A stretch of DNA of 41,822 nt from an uncultured Bacilli bacterium (GTDB taxonomy: Bacteria > Bacillota_I > Bacilli_A > RF39 > UBA660). Both the position numbers and the translations under genes were made by a program. Below are positions 1 through 7,448 of this stretch, piece after piece. Numbering within the stretch: the first letter of the stretch is position 1; each line of letters opens with the position of its first letter. Under the pieces are notes generated by a model. That model had not been told where the DNA came from. It did no database searches and saw only the letters and a list, made by a program, of their open reading frames with translations. Where the stretch lies: assembly GCA_947628235.1 (NCBI GenBank), contig CANQZC010000012.1:1-41822 (forward strand). The letters run 5' to 3'.

Positions 1-41
1 ATTTGGTTGTCTTGCAAACCCTTTATTTATAAGGGTTTCAA

Positions 42-66
42 CAAAAATGGAGCGCTATTGCGCTCC
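42..66 (-). terminator. Rho-independent terminator candidate
   Basis: Read on the minus strand, a 6-bp stem GGAGCG/CGCTCC with a 6-base loop is followed by ATTTTTG. It lies about 140 bases past the recG stop and may end the recG transcript, or a separate RNA from the hairpin-rich stretch. Confidence 0.55.
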
Positions 67-151
67 TTCAGGGGGTTTTGGTTGTGCGCTCTCACATTAG
101 TCCGTAAGAGCACTGGCATGGAGTAACATGCCATTATCAGTATAATGGATT

Positions 152-179
152 TTGGGAAATAAGTCAATATATTTCCCAA
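152..179. repeat. 10-bp perfect inverted repeat carrying GGGAAATA
   Basis: TTGGGAAATA at 152-161 is mirrored by TATTTCCCAA at 170-179 across an 8-base spacer. It sits just past the 3' end of recG. No T-run follows on either strand, so it looks more like a protein-binding site than a terminator. It contains two members of the GGGAAAT cluster that continues into recG. Confidence 0.65.
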
Positions 180-1680
180 CTGTTTTTTTGAAAATATTTC
201 CCAGCTAATCAAGACTCATTGATTTCTCGATTATTTCCCGTAGGTAAGAATATTTCCCGTTGACATACTCTTCACTTTCTAAAAGTTCTTCAGTATCTTC
301 TTTAGCATGTTTCAAAATTGGGAAATCTTTTTTTATGTCCGCTAAATGGAATCGCATATCGCCACTTTGACGGGTTCCAAAGAGATCTCCACTACCCCGT
401 AGACGGAAGTCTTCCTCACTAATTTTGAACCCATCAGTAGTCTCTGTCATTATCTTTAAGCGCTCCTCTTCACGGTCACTTAGAAGCAGGCAATAACTTT
501 GACTATCTCCCCTTCCAACGCGTCCTCGAAGCTGATGAAGTTGTGATAATCCGAAGCGATAACTGTCAAAGATTACCATCATCGTCGCATTTGGAACATC
601 GATTCCAACTTCGATTACCGTCGTACTGATGAGGATTTGAATTTCATTCCTTGCAAAAGACTCCATGACCTCTTCTTTTTCTGAAGAATCCATTTTTCCA
701 TGAAGCATTCCGACCTTGCAAATCTTTCCTAAGGCTCTTTCAAACTTTTCCTTTAGAGCCTTTACATTCTCCAATTCGTCCTCTTCTGATTCTTCTATTT
801 GTGTAGCAATTACATAAACTTGATGATTTTGGCGAATTTCAGCATGAATTTTGCTCAAAACAGTTTTCATCTCTTGAGGATGATAAATTTCTGTGATGAT
901 TTCTTTTCTTCCCTTTGGTTTCAAGCGAATGTTAGAAACATCCATATCCCCATACAGTGTAATTGCATAGGTTCTTGGAATAGGAGTCGCACTCAGATAC
1001 AGAACATCTGTACTAATTCCTTTTTCTTTTAACTTTGTTCTTTGATTTACACCGAAGCGATGCTGCTCATCGGTAATCACAAGACCTAAAGAGTCATAGA
1101 AAACATCTTCGCTGAAAAGACTATGTGTACCTACAACAATATCTACTTCTCCATTTTGAAGTCCTTTTAAGACTTCCGTTCTCTCCTTTTTTTTCATTTT
1201 TCCGGTCAATAATGCTACTTTGACAGGGACATTTTGGAAGAGATTTTGAAGATTTTCATAATGTTGTTGCGCTAAAATTTCGGTAGGGGCCATAAACGCT
1301 CCTTGGTATCCACTCAAGAAATTGATATATAGGGAAATAATGGCGACAATCGTCTTTCCACTACCTACATCTCCTTGAATAAGTCGCTTCATAACCATCG
1401 GGCTATTCATGTCTTTTAGGATCTGATCCACACATTCTAGCTGATCAGCAGTCAACTGAAAAGGAAGTTGGGAAATAAATTTCAAAATATCTTCCTTAGA
1501 AACTTTTCTCTCAATTCCTTTTTCTAAAATACGATTTTTTTTCAAATAATTCATCTTCAACATAAACAAAAATAATTCTTCATATTTTAAATAATTGAGT
1601 GCTTGAAGAAGCGATTTTTTATTTCCCGGGGCATGAATTTCCCGAATACTTGCTCTTTTTTCAGGTAAATGATATTTCCC
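154..1680. repeat. Cluster of GGGAAAT/ATTTCCC 7-mers over recG
   Basis: By eye the 7-mer GGGAAAT, either strand, occurs at 154, 171, 196, 233, 252, 320, 1332, 1470, 1621, 1637 and 1674. The rest of the window has five (9618, 15549, 19313, 35507, 40526). Nine of the eleven read GGGAAATA followed by A or T, and no copy elsewhere does. In recG the motif falls in all three codon phases and both orientations, encoding for example G-K-Y, R-E-I, P-G-N, I-S-Q and D-F-P, so protein sequence does not explain it. Known: GGGAAAT is half of the B. subtilis Noc site ATTTCCCGGGAAAT. Bases 1621-1634 match that palindrome at 12 of 14 positions. Confidence 0.7.
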
Positions 1681-2202
1681 AACTAAATAATCTGGGAGAA
1701 TCTCCTCTACCGTAAAAGGGGTATTTAATCCACTTAAAATCATCTTATGAAGTTGGTTACTACTAATCCCACTCGTTACATGATAGACTGGTTCAATGAC
1801 TGGTTTTGGTGGTAGTAGACCTAAACGAATATCTGATACGGTTAAAAGATTCTTTTTAGAATCATATTTTCCGATTAAAGTAACCTTCGTTCCAATATGG
1901 AGATTTGGTTTTAAAAAAGCTCGATTAAAAATAACAACATTAATAATATTGGTTCCGATATCTACACGAAAAGACATTTTATTCATCTTTTTACGAAAGA
2001 AATAGACGAGTGGTTCGGTCTCTAAAATACCATCCGTAACGATTTTTTCCTCAGTTAGAAAGTTCTGAAAGCTACTTTTTTCTAAAACTTCAAAGCGATA
2101 AGGATAATAACTTACTAAGTCTTCTACGGAATAAATATTTAATCGATTTAAATTTTGAATGGTTTTTGGTCCAATACCTTTTAAACTTTCTAACTTTTCC
2201 AT
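205..2202 (-). CDS. recG: ATP-dependent DNA helicase RecG
   Basis: RecG is a superfamily 2 translocase that remodels stalled replication forks and branch-migrates Holliday junctions. At 665 aa it is close to the usual 670-690. The N-terminal wedge/OB domain covers about residues 1-230. Walker A GDVGSGKT lies at about 277-284, followed by the DEQH box (TDEQHRFG) and the C-terminal helicase block with QLRGRVGRG. The ATG is one base after the stop of the upstream membrane-protein gene, so the two are probably cotranscribed. All catalytic motifs look intact. Oddity: the N-terminal part, the C-terminal tail and the 3' flank carry an unusual density of GGGAAATA, while the conserved helicase core (about 330-1330) has none. 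Confidence 0.97.
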   Translation of the reverse strand: MEKLESLKGIGPKTIQNLNRLNIYSVEDLVSYYPYRFEVLEKSSFQNFLTEEKIVTDGILETEPLVYFFRKKMNKMSFRVDIGTNIINVVIFNRAFLKPNLHIGTKVTLIGKYDSKKNLLTVSDIRLGLLPPKPVIEPVYHVTSGISSNQLHKMILSGLNTPFTVEEILPDYLVGKYHLPEKRASIREIHAPGNKKSLLQALNYLKYEELFLFMLKMNYLKKNRILEKGIERKVSKEDILKFISQLPFQLTADQLECVDQILKDMNSPMVMKRLIQGDVGSGKTIVAIISLYINFLSGYQGAFMAPTEILAQQHYENLQNLFQNVPVKVALLTGKMKKKERTEVLKGLQNGEVDIVVGTHSLFSEDVFYDSLGLVITDEQHRFGVNQRTKLKEKGISTDVLYLSATPIPRTYAITLYGDMDVSNIRLKPKGRKEIITEIYHPQEMKTVLSKIHAEIRQNHQVYVIATQIEESEEDELENVKALKEKFERALGKICKVGMLHGKMDSSEKEEVMESFARNEIQILISTTVIEVGIDVPNATMMVIFDSYRFGLSQLHQLRGRVGRGDSQSYCLLLSDREEERLKIMTETTDGFKISEEDFRLRGSGDLFGTRQSGDMRFHLADIKKDFPILKHAKEDTEELLESEEYVNGKYSYLREIIEKSMSLD

Positions 2203-2203
2203 A

Positions 2204-2719
2204 CTACCCTACTATCGTTTTTAGGACCCCAAAAGAAAGAATCATCATAATGACACTTGCCATAAGTACTCCTAAAAGAGTCGCTAAAAAAGCTTTCTTT
2301 CTATCCATATTTAACACAGAAGCAATCAAACATCCCGTCCATGCCCCCGTTCCTGGGAGAGGAATTCCTACGAATAAAACAAGTCCCCAAAAGCCATATT
2401 TTTCAATTTGATGCTTATGTTTTTCGACTTTTTCATCGAGCCATTTGGCAATTTTTGAAAAATGTTTACTTTTTCTCATCCATCTTAAAATAGAATTGAT
2501 AAACCATAGAATAAATGGTACTGGTAAGAGATTTCCTACCATACTAACAACATAACTAGTGATAGGATGTAAATCTAATAGCGCAGCAGCAATCAATCCT
2601 CCACGGAGCTCTAGTATTGGCATTAAAGAGATTACAAAAACGAGAAGTTCTCTTCCAAAAGGAATAGTTTTTAAACCACTGAATATCCCTAAGATTGTTT
2701 CTACAATTCCTTCTACCAT
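2204..2719 (-). CDS. Small multidrug export-type membrane protein (COG2426)
   Basis: A 171-aa integral membrane protein resembling the COG2426/PF06695 family. That family is named as putative small multidrug exporters, but its substrate is not established. The recognisable signatures are ELRGGLIAA at about residues 37-45 and GIPLPGTGAWTG at about 118-129. These re-entrant glycine/proline-rich motifs resemble those of DedA-type transporters. Four or so hydrophobic segments surround a charged stretch (RKSKHF to HKHQIEKYG) at about residues 83-108. The gene abuts recG with one base between them. It begins after the herA terminator, so its promoter must lie in 2720-2756; I see no clear one. Family assignment is good; function is open. 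Confidence 0.85.
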   Translation of the reverse strand: MVEGIVETILGIFSGLKTIPFGRELLVFVISLMPILELRGGLIAAALLDLHPITSYVVSMVGNLLPVPFILWFINSILRWMRKSKHFSKIAKWLDEKVEKHKHQIEKYGFWGLVLFVGIPLPGTGAWTGCLIASVLNMDRKKAFLATLLGVLMASVIMMILSFGVLKTIVG

Positions 2720-2755
2720 CTTTTATCACCTACTATTAGTATATCATTTTTTCCT

Positions 2756-2785
2756 AAAAAAAAGAAGATTCCGGAGAACCTTCTT
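2756..2785 (-). terminator. Terminator after herA-like gene
   Basis: On the minus strand GAAGGTTC and GAATCTTC pair (8 bp, one G-U) around a TCCG tetraloop, followed by eight T. It lies just past the stop of the HerA-like gene. Confidence 0.85.
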
Positions 2786-2789
2786 TGGG

Positions 2790-4559
2790 TTATTCTTGAG
2801 AAACAAACCATGTACCACTAATATCACAACTACTACTAGATGGCGCTGGATTAGGCATATCTAGACGAATGAGGGTTGGAAGTCTAAAAGCAGTCCCAAA
2901 AGCCATGCAGTTTCCGGGTTGTAAAGCCTTCATCTTCTTAATAATTTCCTCGGTAATATCAGGTACCATATCATGAATATATTTTACATCTAATGGGTGT
3001 AACATCTTAAAGATAAAGAAGTTACTACACTGAGAAAGCGCTGTTTCGGACATTTCGGATGGACGCTGTGTAATTAATCCTAAAAGAACGCCATATTTAC
3101 GACCTTCCTTCGTAATACGATCGAAAATATTATATCCTAAAAGTTCTGCATCGATATCCTTTTGAACATATCTATGTGCTTCTTCCAAAATAATATGGAA
3201 TGGTAATGCCGCTCTATTTGGTAATGCTTTCGCATAATCGAATAGCATTTTGGAATAGATTTTCGCTAAAGTCTTTGCAAAACGGTCATCTACATAGTTA
3301 ATATTAAAGTTAATAATTTGAACTTTTTCTCCCTTTTCATTGACAATAAGAGAACGAATATATTCATCCCTAGAAACATATTCAGGATAGTCAAAATAAG
3401 TACTATAATCACCTTCTACTAAAGAATGAAGTCTTACTTTTAGGGTATTCGCAAGTTCATATACAGAATCAGATTTTAAGGCTCCCTCATCGATTAAAGC
3501 AAAATCTAAAGCAGAGCATAAATCTTTTAAAGTATATTTGAAACTACCATCTGGTAAAGATAAATCTACATTATCTACTAAGAAAGATTCCATAAAAGTA
3601 GTTAATAGTTCCATCTCTCTTATCTTTCCAGAAGCATCAATTAATAAACATTGTTTTAAAGGTCTCGTATATCCAGGTTGGAAAACAGGACTCTCTAAGT
3701 TTAAATCTCTTGTATTATAACTAGATAACACAGAGAAAATCTGGTCTCTTATCTGGGAAGCAGGTCTTCCACTTAATAAGATATCCAAAAGCGCTCTTGC
3801 GATAATATCGTTTTTATAACGGATAACATCCTCTTCTTCTCTACCAAAGATAGTTACAAATTTTAATGCTTTTTCAATGATTGGAATTTGAGCGTGTTTA
3901 TCAGCCCCTAAGAGAATGGCAATATCGTCTACTCCAAGTAACCAAACAGGAATTCTAATTTTAGGAGAATCATCAGCAATATTAGTAGTATAAGATTTAA
4001 AATGAATAGCCGGTTCTTCCTCTCCTATTTTTTCAAAAGCACTATGGTACTCTCCATAAGCATCAAAAACAAAGAGACTAGCGCGATAAGCAACAGCTGA
4101 CTTCTTATGAAATAGATTTTGAACCATACGAGCAAATCCACAAGATTTACCACTACCAGTAGAACCGAAAATAGCAAAATGATTACTAAATAAAGCATTG
4201 ATATCCGCGCAGATATCTACGCCTTCATAGATAGGACTTTTTCCAATATATAAGTCTTTATCTTCTTGATAATGATCTACTCCCACAATAAAGTTGACTT
4301 TATCAGGAGCAATTAACTTAACAGAGGCTCCAAAAGAAGGTTTCTTTGTAATACCAGAAACAAACTTTCCATCTCTAATTTCTCCTAATAAGTTAATAAA
4401 AGCGACTTCCTTATTAATATCGGTAATTTCTCCTACCGTCCTTTGTTGACTATCTTCTAATAAAACATACAAATTGATAAGGTTTTGTACTTCTTTTACA
4501 TTAATGCCTAGTTTTACATTTACAATATTCCCATCAATAGCAATAATTTCACCAATCAT
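2790..4559 (-). CDS. HerA/DUF87-type hexameric ATPase
   Basis: A 589-aa protein of the HerA/FtsK superfamily. The N-terminal about 75 residues look like a HAS-barrel. Walker A GSTGSGKS is at 132-139, and Walker B with its glutamate (HIILEEAHR) comes about two thirds through. ITQRPSEMSETALSQC then gives the sensor/arginine-finger region seen in HerA. Archaeal and some bacterial HerA partner the NurA nuclease in end resection or act in defence modules. No NurA, SIR2 or other defence partner is adjacent here, so a stand-alone DNA-translocase role is inferred. The ATG at 4559 has a strong AGGAGAGG 5-7 bases upstream. A TATAAT at 4584-4589 without a convincing -35 is the probable promoter. Confidence 0.88.
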   Translation of the reverse strand: MIGEIIAIDGNIVNVKLGINVKEVQNLINLYVLLEDSQQRTVGEITDINKEVAFINLLGEIRDGKFVSGITKKPSFGASVKLIAPDKVNFIVGVDHYQEDKDLYIGKSPIYEGVDICADINALFSNHFAIFGSTGSGKSCGFARMVQNLFHKKSAVAYRASLFVFDAYGEYHSAFEKIGEEEPAIHFKSYTTNIADDSPKIRIPVWLLGVDDIAILLGADKHAQIPIIEKALKFVTIFGREEEDVIRYKNDIIARALLDILLSGRPASQIRDQIFSVLSSYNTRDLNLESPVFQPGYTRPLKQCLLIDASGKIREMELLTTFMESFLVDNVDLSLPDGSFKYTLKDLCSALDFALIDEGALKSDSVYELANTLKVRLHSLVEGDYSTYFDYPEYVSRDEYIRSLIVNEKGEKVQIINFNINYVDDRFAKTLAKIYSKMLFDYAKALPNRAALPFHIILEEAHRYVQKDIDAELLGYNIFDRITKEGRKYGVLLGLITQRPSEMSETALSQCSNFFIFKMLHPLDVKYIHDMVPDITEEIIKKMKALQPGNCMAFGTAFRLPTLIRLDMPNPAPSSSSCDISGTWFVSQE

Positions 4560-4602
4560 ACAACCTCTCCTATTCTAGGTAACATTATACCCTATTTTTG
4601 AC

Positions 4603-4625
4603 AAAAAGAAAAGGGATTACTCCCT
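4603..4625 (-). terminator. Short terminator after the 218-aa gene
   Basis: GGGA/TCCC stem with a 4-base loop followed by TTTTCTTTTTG on the minus strand. The stem abuts the stop codon of the gene ending at 4624. The stem is short, so strength is uncertain. Confidence 0.6.
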
Positions 4626-5280
4626 ATTTCATCGCTATTACTTCTAATTTATCTTGATTATGAAGAAGTGTTAAAGTAACGGTCGTTGGATATCCTAAGT
4701 TCTTCTCATAAGTGATAGTAGCTGTTACATAGTAAGCATTCTCATCTTGGATATCCCCTTTAGAATAACGAATCTTTTCTATTTTCTCTATCGTTACTTC
4801 TTCTACGGCTGGTAATTCTTGTGTCCGATCTTTAGAAACATTATTTTCCACATAATAGTAAATTCCGCTTGGGTCAGTAGCAAAATCCTTAAATGTTTCG
4901 CGATAAGATTCCCAGACAAATTGAACTCCACCAACATCTGCTTTATCATTTTTACTATCTAAATCAAAGAAGTCAGCAAGGAATAACTGAGTAATATATT
5001 TCGCATATTCTTCTTCAAAGTTTTCCTCTTTTTCTTCCTTTGATAAAAGCGTTTCTAACTCTTCATAAACTTTTTTAAAATACTCGGTATTACTTTCTTT
5101 TAATTGATAATGATAATCTTTGATTTCTGAAACTACTTCATTTTGAGCACTAGAGCCTTTCATTTCTTTGATAACTCGAAAAGCCATCATAGCTACAACA
5201 ACAGCTAAGATAATCGCGATTACACCAAAAATAACTAAGCATAAATTGTCATATCTTACTTTTCTTTTTCTTTGTTTCAT
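4624..5280 (-). CDS. Unknown single-pass membrane protein
   Basis: A 218-aa protein I do not recognise. It has a basic N-terminus (KQRKRKVR), one transmembrane segment at about residues 13-37, then a charged, Glu/Lys-rich region likely to be helical (about 45-95). A C-terminal part rich in beta-type sequence follows (YYVTATITYEKNLGYPTTVTL is split here as YYVTATITY and PTTVTLTLL). The charge pattern suggests the large domain is outside the cell. The start overlaps the stop of the LtaS-like gene in an ATGA arrangement, so translation is coupled and the protein probably works with that enzyme. Function is unknown. Confidence 0.8.
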   Translation of the reverse strand: MKQRKRKVRYDNLCLVIFGVIAIILAVVVAMMAFRVIKEMKGSSAQNEVVSEIKDYHYQLKESNTEYFKKVYEELETLLSKEEKEENFEEEYAKYITQLFLADFFDLDSKNDKADVGGVQFVWESYRETFKDFATDPSGIYYYVENNVSKDRTQELPAVEEVTIEKIEKIRYSKGDIQDENAYYVTATITYEKNLGYPTTVTLTLLHNQDKLEVIAMK

Positions 5281-7367
5281 GCAGCATCTCCAACACTAGT
5301 TTCTTCTAATAATTCATTTTCTGTATTCTCACCAATTTTTTTAATTAAATCATAAGTAATAATCGCATTTGATATCGTAATCATCTGATCTGAATAAGCA
5401 ATATACTTCTCGATTTCTTCACGAGAGATTTCGGCATTTGGATCAATCTGACGGTAATTATCTTTCGCACTATTATAGTAAATAGTATCCGTAAGCCAAT
5501 TTCCTGATGGGAAGACAACCACATTTTCTTTGGTACTAAAAATATCATGTCCTAAAGCATATTTATTGTAGAAACCAAACATGTTTCCTAAGGTTGGCTG
5601 GGCATCTACCATTCCCATCACACTTTTCACTTCTTGATTATATTTTGTTCCTTTTAAATCTTTTGTCCATATAATGAAAGGAACACTACGATTTAATTCA
5701 TAATTGTAATCATCGACTACAACATTACATTCTTCTTTTTTACAATTCATTACCCGATCTTCTTCAGGAACATAATTATAATAACGATTATATTGTTTTT
5801 CTGGTAACTTGTTATCATGATCTCCATAGATAACGATAACGGTATTATCCAAAAGTCCAGCCTCATCTAATTCTTCAATGAACTCACCAATCGCTTCATC
5901 CGCATAGTGAGCTGATTTCATGTAATTTCCTAATTTGGTATCTTCCATATAAGGAGCGATAACTTCTTCTTTTTCCCCGGTTTCTTCATTTACTTTTTCA
6001 TAATGATAAGAAACATCATAATTCCAATCATTCTCCTCAGCATAACGATTGATATCGCTAAATGGGGTATGGTTGGTAAGCATAATTAGTAATCCATACC
6101 AATTTTCATGTTCTTCATCAATCTGTTTAATAATCTCGGTAGATTGTCTAAAGAAAGATTTATCACTAAGTCCAAGACCAATCTTTTCATCAATATCATA
6201 AGCACTCTTATAGGCATAGAAATGATCATATCCTAAATTTGGATGAACTACATTTCGATTCCATGCCGTAGCGTTATTTCCATGCATACTAAATGTGTAA
6301 TAGCCCTTCTCTTTTAATAACTTTGGTGTCGTTACATAATCTCGATTAAAGTAATTCATAAAGACTGTACCACTAGAAGATGGTAATAAAGAAGTATTAA
6401 AAGTAAATTCGGTATCACTACTAGTTCCCGCACTTTCCTCCGCATAGAAATTAGAGAAATAAATTCCTTCTTTCGCTAAACGATTTAAGTTAGGTGTTAC
6501 TTCTACGCCATTGAAAGAGGCTGGTTTTCCTCCCCTAAAATCATCTGCAATCAGAAAGTTTTGAATACTTTCAGCATGAATAACAATGACATTTTTCCCT
6601 TTAAATAAATCCGTATATTTATTTCTCGTTGTTGGTTCTTCTGGAACATCTTGATAAAATTCACGGAACTTCTTCGCCGCTTCATCATATCCAAACATAC
6701 TATTTAGTTTCGTTCGAACACAAGTTACTAAATCATTTAATTGATAAACATAAATTCCAAACTCTTGAACGACAAATTCACGGTTCCATTGCTTTTCTAA
6801 TCGACCAATATCTGTCTTCGTAAGCATGGAAATAAAAAGTCCTAGAAGAATCAAAGTTACGACAATCGTATTTAAAAAACGGATCTTAGGAGCTTCTAAT
6901 TCTTCTACTTTTTCATAGTATCCTTTTTTTCGTAATTGTAAGTGAATAAAGATGAGTCCAAAAATCTCCCAAATATAAATAAAGTCTTTCCATTCTAGGA
7001 TATTTTCAATAACAGCATCCGTATATCCCCCTAACTGAGTGAGGGTTGCTAATAACGAAATGGAAGCATACGAAAGATAATTTTTGTAGTAAATAGCATT
7101 AATCATGCAGATGAGTGTCAAAACCGTTCCACTACATAAAAAATAACGAATTCGATGCTTTGGCTTTAAAAAATAAGCAAATGAGCCTATCAATAAAACA
7201 ACTACTAAATCAGCTAGCATAGGTTTCACATCTAATCCCATTCCGATAGTAAATTGTCGTACTAAAATTCCATTAATTAAAGAAGTAAGGAGAAAGGTTA
7301 CAAAGAGGATATTCGTCGCTGCATACTCTTTTCCTTTACAAAGGGCACTCTTAAGTGTTTCTTTCAT
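5277..7367 (-). CDS. LtaS-like membrane sulfatase (phosphoglycerol transferase family)
   Basis: A polytopic membrane protein with an extracellular sulfatase domain, the layout of lipoteichoic acid synthases, which transfer glycerophosphate from phosphatidylglycerol. Five or six hydrophobic segments fill the first about 190 residues. The catalytic domain then shows the metal ligand in HAESIQ, the nucleophile threonine in AGTSSDTEF (about residue 315 from the chosen start), HGNNATAWNR, and the metal pair in YGDHDNK. I chose the ATG at 7367 (MKETL, 696 aa, GGGGTG upstream). The in-frame ATG at 7391 lies inside the -10 element. The next gene is coupled by ATGA. The exact polymer made is not shown by sequence. 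Confidence 0.88.
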   Translation of the reverse strand: MKETLKSALCKGKEYAATNILFVTFLLTSLINGILVRQFTIGMGLDVKPMLADLVVVLLIGSFAYFLKPKHRIRYFLCSGTVLTLICMINAIYYKNYLSYASISLLATLTQLGGYTDAVIENILEWKDFIYIWEIFGLIFIHLQLRKKGYYEKVEELEAPKIRFLNTIVVTLILLGLFISMLTKTDIGRLEKQWNREFVVQEFGIYVYQLNDLVTCVRTKLNSMFGYDEAAKKFREFYQDVPEEPTTRNKYTDLFKGKNVIVIHAESIQNFLIADDFRGGKPASFNGVEVTPNLNRLAKEGIYFSNFYAEESAGTSSDTEFTFNTSLLPSSSGTVFMNYFNRDYVTTPKLLKEKGYYTFSMHGNNATAWNRNVVHPNLGYDHFYAYKSAYDIDEKIGLGLSDKSFFRQSTEIIKQIDEEHENWYGLLIMLTNHTPFSDINRYAEENDWNYDVSYHYEKVNEETGEKEEVIAPYMEDTKLGNYMKSAHYADEAIGEFIEELDEAGLLDNTVIVIYGDHDNKLPEKQYNRYYNYVPEEDRVMNCKKEECNVVVDDYNYELNRSVPFIIWTKDLKGTKYNQEVKSVMGMVDAQPTLGNMFGFYNKYALGHDIFSTKENVVVFPSGNWLTDTIYYNSAKDNYRQIDPNAEISREEIEKYIAYSDQMITISNAIITYDLIKKIGENTENELLEETSVGDAA

Positions 7368-7389
7368 TTTCACACCCCAATCTATCATC

Positions 7390-7418
7390 ATTATAGCACT
7401 AAACTATCAAATTTTCAA
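7390..7418 (-). promoter_or_regulatory. Promoter of the LtaS-like gene
   Basis: TTGAAA (7413-7418), 17 bases, then TATAAT (7390-7395) with an upstream TGC, giving an extended -10. It directly follows the terminator of the HAAS-domain gene. Its position rules out the upstream in-frame ATG codons as starts. Confidence 0.8.
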
Positions 7419-7422
7419 ACCC

Positions 7423-7448
7423 AAAAAAAGAGGCCTAAACCCCTTTTA
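7423..7448 (-). terminator. Terminator of the HAAS-domain gene
   Basis: AAAGGGG pairs with CCTCTTT (one G-U) around TTTAGG, followed by seven T on the minus strand. The first stem arm overlaps the stop codon at 7446-7448. Confidence 0.8.

Larger units (their letters stand above)
1..204. other. Hairpin-rich intergenic region downstream of recG
   Basis: No convincing gene lies here. Five perfect or near-perfect hairpins are packed into about 135 bases: an 8-bp stem at 16-38 (AAACCCTT/AAGGGTTT), a 6-bp GC-rich stem at 49-66 (GGAGCG/CGCTCC), a bulged stem at 84-113 (GTG, CTCT with AGAG, CAC), a 7-bp stem at 114-133 (TGGCATG/CATGCCA) and a 7-bp stem at 131-148 (CCATTAT/ATAATGG). The last two share bases 131-133, so they exclude each other. 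Bases 152-179 hold a further inverted repeat. It could be a structured 3' UTR, a small RNA or the edge of a mobile element; nothing decides between these. Confidence 0.6.

Noticed and set aside
27..212. Open frame of 61 codons on the minus strand over the hairpin region
   Set aside because: It begins inside the recG end, has no ribosome binding site, and runs through five hairpins whose arms dictate its sequence. It reads as a chance frame.
2790..4559. HerA as part of an anti-phage system
   Set aside because: No nuclease, SIR2, DUF4297 or other effector lies beside it; the neighbours are ordinary chromosomal genes.
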